From Apostichopus japonicus (Eukaryota > Echinodermata > Holothuroidea > Aspidochirotida > Stichopodidae): a stretch of 64,000 bases of DNA. Location of the stretch: positions 12,613,213-12,677,212 of the forward strand of contig NC_092574.1 in NCBI RefSeq assembly GCF_037975245.1, given 5' to 3'. The notes under the pieces are model-generated. The model was not told where the DNA came from, searched no databases, and saw nothing but the letters and a program-made list of their open reading frames with translations. Every line of letters starts with the position of its first letter. Position 1 is the first letter of the stretch. Below are positions 1 to 12,900 of this stretch, piece after piece. The position numbers were made by a program, and so were the translations under genes.

Positions 1-390
1 TTTTGTTTCGATTACGTACTACATGATCGTGTTTCACAAGGTCACTGAGGTAACATGAGGTTGTATAAAGCCATCCAGTATAATGGCCCTTTGTCTCAAT
101 TACGTACTATCTGATCGTGTTTCACAAGGTCACTGAGGTAAAATGAGGTTGTATAAAGCCATCCAGTATAATGGCCCTTTGTTTCAATTACGTACTATCT
201 GATCGTGTTTCACAAGGTCACTGAGGTAAAATGAGGTTGTATAAAGCCATCCAGTATAATGGCCCTTTGTCTCAATTACGTACTATCTGATCGTGTTTCA
301 CAAGGTCACTGAGGTAAAATGAGGTTGTATAAAGCCATCCAGTATAATGGCCCTTTGTCTCAATTACGTTACTGATTGTGTTTGCCAAGG
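1..390. repeat. 88-bp minisatellite (about 4.3 copies, continues off the left edge)
   Basis: The segment containing attacgtact recurs at 11, 99, 187, 275 and, degenerate, 363, giving an exact 88-bp period with very few differences. The array starts before the window. It lies in the gene's next intron or beyond. Confidence 0.9.
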
Positions 391-707
391 TGACTGAGGT
401 ATTATTAGGTTGTAAAGCAATAATCATGTAGTGGTACTTCTCTCGACTATGTGATGTTCAGCATGTGCTCTGATGATGTACAATGAGGTTAAAGAACAAA
501 CAAATGATGATCCTCTTCTAAGGTTTCCATGTTGCACATGTGCGCACAGAAGTAGGTTGCAAAATGTTGTGAGTCAATAGATCTGTGGTGCACTTCTCAA
601 AAGTGTGACCCAGGAAGAAAGTTCAGGTGAAGTGTTCCAAACAATCGTTACTTATGCAAACGTTCTTTACTCATATTGTGAGAATGATGATCACAGTATC
701 AACATAC

Positions 708-910
708 CGCAAAGTAAAGCCCTTGCGCAACACAGCCACACTGGGCAGGAGGAATGCAACCTTCTTTAGAGTAAAAAGTTCCAGGTGGACACTGACATCC
801 TTCAAAACAAGAGCCGTCCGTACATTCGCAGGTGCTAGTTACATAACCGTAGCAGGTAGGGGGACAGGGATTCAGACAATCAACAAATCCACCAACAGCA
901 CAATTCAGCT
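708..910 (-). CDS. E43: TIL (trypsin-inhibitor-like) Cys-rich exon
   Basis: About 67 codons with the spacing of a TIL domain: a run of CxxP and PTC motifs, then CxC, GCxCPPG and CGC. TIL follows C8 in VWF, mucins, zonadhesin and IgGFc-binding protein, which is its position here. The acceptor is at 911-912 (phase 1, matching E42); the donor at 706-707 appears to be phase 0. The domain continues in exons left of the window. Confidence 0.85.
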
Positions 911-3900
911 CTGTAAGTGGATGGCAAAACAACAGCTGGTAATTTAAAACAGCTTAGTGGGTTTTACATGGTATGAACAGTCTTCATTTCATATACGAAA
1001 ATATACATATATATATATATTTATATGCATCATACAAATTCATTCCAGTAGAATCACTGTACATAGCTTAAGTGGTAAAGACTTAGGACTGTGACACCAA
1101 GGTCCAGGTTCGATTCCAATCTTTACCTGATGAGTTCCAAAAAGGTTGAAACCTGTTGTGAAGTGGAATTTTTTTCCGGTGTGTTGATCTTTAATAATTT
1201 ATTATATATCTGAGATACCACTTGCTACACACTCATTTTATATGTATATATTTATGGATGTCAGCTTATTCATAAAGAAATATATGGGAAACTTTTGCAA
1301 ATGACAGCAAATAAGCTTTCACATATGTTATGAGCAGAGAAGTATGTAATAACAAAGCGATAAACAATTACCACAATTTGCTGGCGTTCTCCAATTCTTG
1401 AGGAAGACGTTTTCCCTTCTGCAAGCGGTGACGTAACGTTCAACGTGATAGCATGCATCAGAAGAACCTGTGGCACACACACCGCTTACACAATCTGAAA
1501 AGAATCTTGATCGATCGACGGTGTCAAAACAGCCGCTTAGCGGACCTATGGAAAGGAGATTTTTTTTTATTATTAATAGAATATTAATATCATTTTTCAT
1601 AACTTTTTAATGGAACACAGATGATGTCTGCCTTTAATGTGAACCCAAGAAGGGAGATAGACTGCACTAATTACAGAAGCATGGAAACAAGAATGAGTTC
1701 ATCTGCAGTTTGGAACATAGGATTTGAACAAGAAACAAACATTTACCGGATCATTTCTCCTATAAATGCTACTAAAGAAAACAGAATCATTGAAGTAGAT
1801 GATGACAATGAGAAATGTATCAGGTGATATAATATTTAGATGAATTATTAAGACCTATTGAATGTTTAAAGAATTTTGCATAATAAATAAGCTCATACCG
1901 CAACAGACATACTTAACATGCAAAAACTTATTCTCTAAAAGGTACTATACCATAGGAAAAACTCATTGAAACCATACTTAAAAAAAATTGGAGTGAGATC
2001 TTTAATATTGCAGCCCCATTTTTATGAAATTTGATATTTTCATTGTTGAGTTAGAGCTGATTGAATCATCATCTAGTTTTTCTTTCTTGTTTCTCTTCCT
2101 TCATTCTCACCATTGATGTCATTCAAAATGCTGCAGAGCGTCTGGGCAGCCGCCACATTAGCAGGCATACAAATAGGAGATGGCGGAACACTTGATGGAT
2201 CAGGCTCAATACAGGTGGGCAGTGATTGATCGATAAAGCTGTTTGCATAAGCAATAGCAGCACCGTCACCCTGAAGAAAAAATAAAACAACCATTGTTTT
2301 TAACAAAAGTTACTGTTATCATACCTTGAACATGAATCTGTTAATGTATCTTTTGTTATACAATGAAATGGATAACAATTTTAGGTTTTAACAAAATTCT
2401 TTTCTGTTAGAACTATGATTTAGAGGTTAGTAGTATTGCTTATAAGTAAATAGCCCCTCTAAAGATGTACTGGTCAACAAATTATACCTAGACACTGGTG
2501 AGTTGTAAACTTGACAATTAAACATCTTAAAGTGAGATGTACGATAAGGCTGTTAGTCAATTTTGCGTTTTGAAGTTGAAACTTGTGTGACCATTATTTG
2601 ACTTTATAGCATATTTAAATATCTTCTTAAGAACCCTGGCCATTTTGACAATGAGAGGTAAAGCCTTTTTATGACCTGTGACTTCAGTAATTCCTGTACA
2701 CCATACATTGTGCAGTCACATTTTAAAGACCTGTGACTTCAATATTTCCCGTTTGCCATATATTTTGCATTCACATTTCCAGAAGTACAACCTGTGACTT
2801 CAAGTATTTCCTGTATGCTATACATTTTGCATTCACATTTGCAGAAGTAAGACCTGTGAATTCAGTATTTCCTGTATGCTATACATTTTGCATTCACATT
2901 TGCAGAAGTAAGACCTGTGACTTCAGTATTTCCTGTATGCTATACATTGTGCATTTACATTTTCAGAAGTAAGTGGTAACGTTCAAAACTTACAAATTGT
3001 ACAAACTGGGAGAGCTCATCTTGAATTCCGTTACTGTTACCGCATAGACCGTCGGTGAGGCCACTAATTGATGTAGAAGCTTGGATGAGTACGTAGCCGT
3101 TCTTGCCATAGACAATACGATGATTGTTGATCACCACAACCTGAAACAGAAGCATTTTATCATCCTTTTTCCTCAAACAATTCACTTGTCTTTACCAGTT
3201 TCAAACATATTCTAACCTGTGTCATCTTTAATTATAAAAGATAAGATCAAAGGTCAAATACCATGTGAATTAAGAATAAAAGACTAAAGACTAACATGTT
3301 AAAGGAGGAGGGTTGCAAATAACAGCATAATATGCTCCCTCATGAAACTAGAAAGGACAGGGAAAAAATTGTGAAAATATTGTCTAGTTATTTTTAATTC
3401 TTAATATCACTTTAAAAGTGTGAAACAGGAACTTATGTTATTGACCACTATGTGATGCTTTTCTTTTCAGGCATACAGAACACCTTCTTGGTAAAGAAAT
3501 AGATCGATACTTTAAGATGAGATCACCTCTCTCTCGGTTAATGGGGAGCAATACTGCCTGCTTGACACTTTTAGTATACATATTTATGCCAACAATGTCA
3601 TTCCTTCACAACTTCATTGAAAGAAATAAATTCAAGTTCCCCGCCCCTATCCTGTCGGTTGCCATATTGGTGAAGAAAGGAGGCAGACAATCAGCTGTTT
3701 ACGATGTCATACTTGCACCTGAGAGAGTTCCAGAAAATGCATTGCCAACTTAAATAATATTTACACAAATAATTATTACCCAACTTGAAGGACTTTGGAA
3801 TATTTATCAAAAATGTTCAATGCCTTCAATATTCAAGTAATTTTGAATAATAGATGCATACGTACGCTAACTGTTGTTTATAATATGTTAAATTTGCATT

Positions 3901-6900
3901 AATCGGTATTTTGCAAGCTGCAGACTGTTAACACAAACTCACAGTGAATATCATTGTTTTCATCCAAATGCTGGACTACAGCAAAATCATTTTGTTCGGA
4001 AAATTACGATTTTTTGTCGCACCTTATGTTGGGGTGATGGAACAGGTTCTACACATTAGTTGTCTTGGTTAAAGGGGGGCCTAAGTCATGTTGAATTGCT
4101 CGAATGGAAGTTACTTTTTATCGACCAAGTGTTGCTCACAGTAACAGTATGTCGAGTAGTGTTACTATTACTAAGTTATATAGTGACTACTTGTTACCGG
4201 TACTATGCTTGTGATGGACATTGAAAAATACACAACTTAGGCATAGGCTACATCTGTATATCTGTCTGTATACATAACTCAAAATCGAACACATTTGTTC
4301 CGAAAGATGGCTCCATGATGACTTAAGATATTAATCTTTAGATTTCTGGATAATAATGTCCAATTCAACCATTGTAAATAATTTGAACATCTGTGATAGT
4401 TCAGTAGTTTCAGCATAAACCATATATGAGCGTTGTTTAGTGTACAGTGGTACTGCAAGGGAATCTGCATAGTAGCAAGTCTGACTCTACAGAGGTGCAT
4501 GTGTGATGTCATGAAAACATTGCATTGTGGGTAATTTCAAACAAAAATGGCAGCTTACAGAAAGTGTGGGTGGGATTTCAAAAATAAATTGTGTTTGCCT
4601 AGATATGGATTTTTAATACTTTTAATTGGTATCATCGTGATTGTAGAAATATTGGAATTTTGGGCACTCCTTAAGGGGCGTTACAACAGTTTCCTTTAAG
4701 CAGAACTTCTTCCCCCTCTCCTCCCCCTTCCCCCCTTTAGGAAACAAACAGAACCTATACTTCCAGGTATAACTCATAGACATATATTCATAATGTGTAT
4801 CCTTTGAGAACATTTAAATACTGAACGCACAAAACAGCCCTTACCAGCTTTCCATCAACTTTGGTTATTTTGACACCTTCGAGAACAATGGGGAATTGTG
4901 CTCTGGCACCATTCACTTCAACAACATGACCTGGTCTGAGATAAATCATCTGTGTGAATGATAACAAAGAAGAAGATGACAACTATAATCAGAAGCTGAC
5001 ATAAGCAGTACTATATTGTTTTGACTTTGTTAAATATACTCAGAGAATAAAATAAGTACAAGTAACCACTAAAATGATAAATAACTAAAAAAGGAAGAAC
5101 ACTGGTATTTAAATATTGCACTTCACTGATGACTTAACCAAGGAAAAGGGAAGTTTCAAGGCCTGTCACCTTCATCTGTAGTCACAGGGGAAATATTAAA
5201 TCAGGGATTTTTATCTACGTTCAGTCGGGAAAGAATAAGACCACCCCATCATGCCAGGACATGAATCAGTGGGGGATTTTAGAACTTGCTCACTCCCCCA
5301 CCCCTGCCGCACATTTGAAAACCCATGCATCTCACTGGGCCTAATTGACATGTGCAGAAGAGAAGACAGATGTATAGGAAATTACTCTATCCACGTCGTC
5401 TTCAGAAATTTATTCACAGTTAGAGACAGGGCCAAGAAAAAGGTGCAAAAACGTTACATAAATGTTTGTCATGAATAGAACAAACAGAGATACTTACAAG
5501 TGAACCATAGTTTATACACAGTACAAATTCAATTTGACCTTCGCAGTCATTGTACCAGATCTGGACACTGAAGACTGTTAGAGAGTTTGGAGTAGTAAGT
5601 AAGGTATATCTGCAGTTACTGTTCACACTGAACTCTTCTCCATCGAAAGTCACGTAGTTGTTCGAATTGGAGATACTGCACACCTGAGCAGCTGCAATGG
5701 CAACAAAAAAAAAGTTAGATGTCAAACATAACACTAATTAGTTAGATTTATATCAGCCTCCATACGAAATGGCATATCTCTAAATCTTCATCTATAAAAT
5801 GTGCTTCCAAACATGAATCCCAGGCGATGTATTCCCACCCCTTTTCTTTCTTTTCAACCACTCACAAACATTAAAAAGCAGTTATTAGGACAACCTTGTA
5901 TATAAAAGACCTTATTTATTCCCTAATTATGCCTCAAACTGTACCAGTTTCTTTCTAATAAATTTTCCTTTTTGGGCGGGGGGGTCAGCTTCAATGACCC
6001 CAAAGCCACACCCCCTCCCCCAACCTTGTTAAAATCCTTAATCCACACCTGGTTTCAAATGTTGGCATAATTTGTAGTTTAAGCTAACCAGTAAAGTCTG
6101 TTTGTTTTGTTTTTCTAAAATAATCCTATTCAACAGGCACATATTTTTGTATGTTTCTTCTGAGGAATCAAGGTGTATTGGTTGTGATGTACAGTACGTT
6201 CATAACATTTTCTGTGTTATCCCCATTTTCATTTCAATAATCTTAAAAATAATTAAACCATTAAATGCCACCCACTCACCCAATTCCCACATCCTTCTGT
6301 TTTTACAGAAAATCGAAATATTGAACAACAACAATGGTATCTTTCTTTAGAGCAAAAAAAAAAGAAACACAAACTCAAACAGAGGTTGCTACAAACCGAA
6401 TTCACAATCCTGGCCGACAAAGTTACCCGCACACCTGCAGAAGTAGCCTGCATTAGTATCAGGTTTCTGTCTGCAGATGCCTCCATTCAAACAAGGCTGT
6501 TGGAAGCAAGGATCAGCTAGAGGTGGAAAAAAATAAAGGAAAGTGTAGTGTTTGATAAAATTGTGGTTATAGCCCAAACAAGAAAAAAACAGCCTTTTAG
6601 TTGCTGGATGAGATTGCATATGAGGAATATGTGCCTTTAGTCATCAATAGCTCAGCTAGAATATATGCTCAAATTCATTTCAAACATACTTTCCTGGAGC
6701 TGTATAAGAAGAATCTCTATTCCTAAACATTGAACAATAGGTTTCAAATGGGAAATCAGACAAGTCTTATTATTCTAAGGTCAATGGTTTGCAGGTGGCA
6801 GTAAATTAATTTCAGTGCTTATAACTAATGAAAATAGTTTCATGTTGGTTTTGAGTTCACTTCATTGCCTTCGTCTTATGTAGTTGGTTTGCATGTTGGT

Positions 6901-9900
6901 ACTCAATTAATTTCAATGCTTTTGTTTCATGTAAATCTTTTTCAGGAAGTAGGAAAGTTGAATGCTCTTTGTTATATGTTAATAGTTGGCAGATAGTAGT
7001 GAATTTAAATAACTATTGTTTTAAGTGTGATCAGAAGAGACCATTATTTGACGTTCTATACAATGGTTATGGCTTTCTAGGCAAACTGGCCGATTTACCT
7101 TCATTGTCTCAAGATTAAACACCCCATTTCTAGATCATGGCAATTCAAATCAAGAGAGAATTCTTAATGGTCATATCTGCCAGACATTTACAAGGTATGC
7201 TCTCATATATCAGGCTGAAACAGGACTAATGCAATATATATTAGTGTTTACACGGGTCACAGGTACTCGAGAGCCGTTACCCGTCGGGTATCCTGGTACC
7301 CAGAAAAAAATTGTTTACACTGGTGTATCGCAATTTTCAAGAAATTACATATTGGATGCTATAATAAATTAAATATATTCTCCACTGACAATGTTTTCAT
7401 GTTCAAATACATAGGTGTAAGATAAGGTATAAAACCTTCCTCAATAATTTCTGTTTGCTGAAATGTTACGCAGTTATAAGATATCCATGGAATACTTTCG
7501 TTATTGCTGTTATCTTCGACCACATGGTAGCCTAACACCACACTAAGTCAAGGGAAAATTTTGCCTACCCATCAGTTTAGAAAAAAAAGTGCATAGGATT
7601 CGGGTAATAAATTAGAAACTGGGTAGTACCGCGTCGGGTGGGTACCCGGCTACCCCGTGCAAACACTAATATATATATTGACTTTTCTTTCCTAGTGTCA
7701 ATGTTCTCTGTGTGGCAGGTTTCTATGACCTTTCACAATACAGCATTTCATGAAAGGGATTTAAAATAAACATGATAATCCCATCATTTTGATAACAATG
7801 CAAAGTATGAATAAATTAAAAATAATGCCTGAATAGAATATCTGAGAAAATGTTTTGAAAATAATGAGTGTCTTGTTCAAGACTCAAAATTCAGGCTATT
7901 TACAGGCAAACTGCAAGTGTTTTTTTCTTTTTTATCCCAGTAGAGGAAAAATATTGCACTTGCATTTGTCTGTCAGTAGTTGTTAAATAATGTAAACATC
8001 AAATGCAGTTGAGTAATTGATTTGTGGAAGTGGGAACTAGATTTTGGCAATTACATATTCTACTTAGTTGCATGTATTAGCAATTGGCTAAATGTGTGAC
8101 ATTTTATTCCTGTTGTTGGTGCTTTATGTGCAGGACAGAGGAATTGAACAAGTTTAAAAATGAAACTAGAGAGCCACTAAAAAGTGGGGTTAGTCAATTC
8201 TTTGCTCTTTCTGACTTTGATATCCTTCACTTTTAAATCTTTGAAAATGTCTTTGGTGAAAATATGACATTATTAATTATTAGATAACATCAAGTATGGT
8301 ACAAAATCACAGAAAGACAAAAATCCAGAGTTCTGCATTACCCTAGGTGGACAAATGAAATTGGACAAACTCACTACACTACCTCTTGATACAAACTCTA
8401 TGCACTTTTGGGGGAGCTGCTTTTCAATGTAAGTTCCAGCTGCTGGTGGATAAGTTTGTGTCTCAATAATAGAGCAGCACCTACACTAACTTAATATATA
8501 TTACAATATTGATGACAACACTTACTAGCCTGTGCCAAACATTCACATCCAGTGTCACCGCAGCCAAAGTTGAACCCTGCTGACATTGCCGATCCTTCTT
8601 GTAGGAGGGTCTCTTGGTTAAAGATGACTACATTAAACGTTACAGTGTCATCGTCATGGGATACAACGTGTCTGCCTACGGCGAGGTCTTGTACGGATAC
8701 GCTGCACCATTCGCAACCTTCGGCAACGTAATAGTTAAAGGTGGTCAGTTGGGAGCCATCGATGTTCAAACCATTCCTGTCAACGCAGCGAATGTAGATC
8801 GTGATCGCATTCCGTCCACCAACATTTGGTACGAAAAAGCTTACTGCGCCACCGAAGTCATTGACAGGTGGAAGCACAAGCTTGGCAGGATCGCCTGTCT
8901 CAAAGTCAACTGTGAAGGAGCTTATGTATTGGTTAATGTATATAGGTTGGTCGGAGCTGATTTCGTGGACGTTTCTGTCATTGTACACAAATCTTCTCAC
9001 TTGCTCCCCTGCATTCAGAATGATAGTTTCTCCCCTGAAGGTGACCTGTGTGTTGTCTTCCACTCCAGTGAAATGAACCGTGTATGCATCCCTTCCTGGT
9101 ATTGGTCCAACCACTGAAAGCCTGCACACACTCAATGCAGGTAGTAATTGCTCCATGGTCAGATCACACCAGCCAAAGTTTTGAGTGGGAATGTTGTTGC
9201 ACACCACTCCATCCAAAACAAACAGCGGTGCCGATGAGAAAATCCTAGAACCGCTTAGATCACTGGGGCTGCTAAGGAATGCAGCCTGTAGGGCATTCAG
9301 AGTCACTAAGGCTGTTTCATAGGGTTGATACCAGACACCATTGAAAAGGTATTCTGTAGACAAGGTGATAGCAACCAGATTGTTATCATCCCTTGATGCT
9401 ATTGACACAAAGCTGTTTATGCCCGGTCCAGGGCTTACAGTGACTACATAGTAGTTGCCAAGATTCCTGTATGGATATATCTGGGTTGTGTCTCCGGTTC
9501 CCCCTTCTCGTCTGCGGTTCTGAGAATACAAGTTGATCGGACCCGTCGAGACCACAAGAATCACCAAGTCGTGAGTATCTGGAGGGTTGACTGGGAAGGC
9601 TACGGTTACAGGAAGTTGTACGACCCTGGATTCATCCTGCGGTACAGTCATTACATCATTGAAGAGATCAGCTACAGTCACTGTGACTTCGACATCAAAT
9701 GGCGAAGTAGAGACAAGGTAGAGATAGTTGTCATCGGCATCATAGGGAGGAGTCAAAGTTAGAATGAACTCAACTCCACTCGTGGATGGATCACAGGCAC
9801 CTGTCAAAGCCAACAAACACAGTTAAGCATTTATAGAAATATTCACTGGAATTCATCTCTCCATAAATATCTCAGGAACTAATTATGCTATACAGTTTTT

Positions 9901-12900
9901 ATTCTGAAGTTACCACAGTCATACACTGAATTCCGGGTATAAAAAAGGGGTCTTGGTTAGCTCCCAAAGATGTGAAAATTTGAAAAAGACAGAAGCATCC
10001 CACATTGCTAGTTTAAAGAACCATCTTGACATCTTTTTCTCCACAATCTAGATGAAATTGTTTGAAAGGGTAACTTATATTTGCCAGAAAGCTTCTTAGT
10101 TCCTCAAAACATGGAAGACAAGAAACACAGAAGGAGGAGTTCCTAGGGGTTCCATGATGTCATCTTGGGAATGTTCTTTCAAAGCTTCACTTTCCTATTC
10201 ATAATCCTTAGATAAAAGTTTAGTAGCTTGGTATTTCCTAAATTTTAAGAAGCCGACAGAAGCTCACTTGCAACCTTATCCATGCAATGATCATTGATAT
10301 GTACAAGCTTTCGACAAGCTTTACTTTTCTTGTTCGATGAGTGTTCATAACCTTCAAGGCAGGTGTGTAATTGTCGCACACAATCCAGCTCCTGAGACCG
10401 CCGTTTAACTTTGACTCCGTATCCGAGGGTCATGTTATGGTGGCACTTTCTCAATACCCCCAACCCCTATCGGATATGATGATGGCACTTTCTCAAATAC
10501 CCCTAACCCCTATCGGATATGATGGTGGCACTTTTTCAAATACCCCCAACCCTATTGGATATGATGGTGGCACTTTCTCAAATACCCCTAACCCTAACCC
10601 CTATTCGATATGATGGTGGCACTTTCTCAAATACCCCTAACCCTAACCCCTATCGGATATGATGGTGGCACTTTCTCAAATACCCCTAACCCCAACCCCT
10701 ATTCGATATGATGGTGGCACTTTCTCAAATACCCCTAACCCTAACCCCTATCGGATATGATGGTGGCACTTTCTCAAATACCCCTAACCCTAACCCCTAT
10801 CCGATATGATGGTGGCACTTTCTCAAATTCCCCTAACCCTAACCCTAACCCCTATCAGATATGATGGTGGCACTTTCTCAAATACCCCTAACCCTAACCC
10901 CTATCGGATATGATGGTGGCACTTTCTCAAATTCCCCTAACCCTAACCCTAACCCCTATCAGATATGATGGTGGCACTTTCTCAAATACCCCTAACCCTA
11001 ACCCCTATCGGATATGATGGTGGCACTTTCTCAAATACCCCTAACCCAAACCCCTATCGGATATGATGGTGGCACTTTCTCAAATACCCCTAACCCTTAC
11101 CCCTATCCGATATGATGGTGGCACTTTCTCAAATACCCCTAACCCTTACCCCTATACGATATGATGGTGGCACTTTCTCAAATACCCCTAACCCTAACCC
11201 CTATCGGATATGATGGTGGCACTTTCTCAAATACCCCTAACCCTAACCCCTATCGGATATGATGGTGGCACTTTCTCAAATACCCCTAACCCCTGTCGGA
11301 TATGATGGTGGCAATTTCTCAAATACCCCTAACCCCAACCCCTATTGGATATGATGGTGGCACTTTCTCAAATACCCCTAACCCTAACCCCTATCGGATA
11401 TGATGGTGGTACTTTCTCAAATACCCCTAGTCCCTATCTGTCATCACTGCAGTGCAGCCATGGTGAACAAGGTTGTTTGAAAACCACTGGAAGAACTGAA
11501 CTAGACCCTATTTCCATATTAAAAAAACAGAAATACCAAATCGATGGAAGACTTGGTTCAACGACTCTGCAAAGCAGCAATTTTGGATATGTCCAGAAAA
11601 TCTCGTTCCTGGTGAGGACTTGAATCCGGAACATAACAATTGTAATGCTTACAACTCTAGCCAATACAACAAGCCTTCAATAAGATCCCTTGCAAAGATG
11701 GCTTTAAACAGCTCTGAAATCAAAGCTAAATGCATGATACTTCATATACTCCTTCCTTATTCTTTGAATGAATAATTAGTACAATATAGAAAAGAAAAAT
11801 ATTTTTTTCAGCTGAGCTGAAGTAATCATATCTCTGTCTTTGCTGTTCCACCGTTATGTTTTTAAGAATTCATATATCGCTGATACAATATACTGATAGC
11901 TTTTGGTGACAGGCAACCAGAGCCAGGTCAGCGCCCTGTGGACAATTATTGTTACCGGCTTCCTTTTTCCTTTTTTTCCGTAAGTATGAAAATGAGAATA
12001 CAAATGCTCTTTAGTTTGTATTTTTCCCCACCCCCCTACATATTTGCCAGAGCCACCACCCCCCTCCCCTGCATCTCATCATCAGGCCTGGTTGTGATTT
12101 TATGACAAGTGAATCAAACAGTTCACAGCAAGCTTCTACCCACTGGAAAAAAAAATCATTTCAAGCATGTTCAGAGAGAAATTTAAGAATGGCACGAAAC
12201 CTAGAGGTCGCCGCATGTGTTTCAGAATGAGTTCTTTGTGGACAATATAATATGATTTACTAAGTTTGGCTCTTCTCTGTGCAAGAAAACTACCATATTG
12301 GACCAAACAACAGTCATGGTACACAATGGGAACTAACCAAAGGAAATACAGAAGATGAAAAACAACTTACGTTCATCTGTGATTGTACAAACGATGGAAG
12401 CCTCTCCAGGAACACCAGAAATGACACCAGGAGATTGTACATTCCCGATAGAGACAGTGTAGTCTTCTAAGGCTAGGTCTGGGTTAACATTGTCCAAGAT
12501 GTTGACAACAAATGGAACACATGCATTGTCACCTTGATTTGCTTGAATTGTAACCATGGGTGCACTTGGGACAGCAAAATCCTCTCCTTGAGTTGCAGTT
12601 CCACCTATCACGTTAACAGCTATGAGGGGAGAAACATTTGTACTTGTTAAATATACCCTGAATACTGGAGTTGCTTTCCCCAAAAGTTTTCTAAACTGAC
12701 CAATAATAATTCTAGAAAAAAAAAAAAAAATCAAAAGAAATCTACAATGTATACAGAGGTAAGACCTATAGTTTAACTCGCAGACAGTTGAATAACATGA
12801 GAGAGATGATCATGCTCCTAGATATAATCTTTTGCATCTTAACAGCATATTTCCTTGCCAAGAGTGTTCAAATTTATCTGAAAATCATACTCACGTTTAA

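Noticed and set aside
1120-1160. Hammerhead-ribozyme-like core (CTGATGAG ... TTGAAACC) after the tRNA-like sequence
   Set aside because: Stem II has only about two good pairs and no stem III closing with a U-H cleavage site could be found, so the core alone is not enough.
3517-3753. 78-codon plus-strand ORF preceded by an acceptor-like tract
   Set aside because: No domain, no partner exon on the plus strand, and it lies inside a well-supported minus-strand intron.
8614-9117. 167-codon plus-strand ORF
   Set aside because: It is the antisense shadow of the IgGFc-binding exon.
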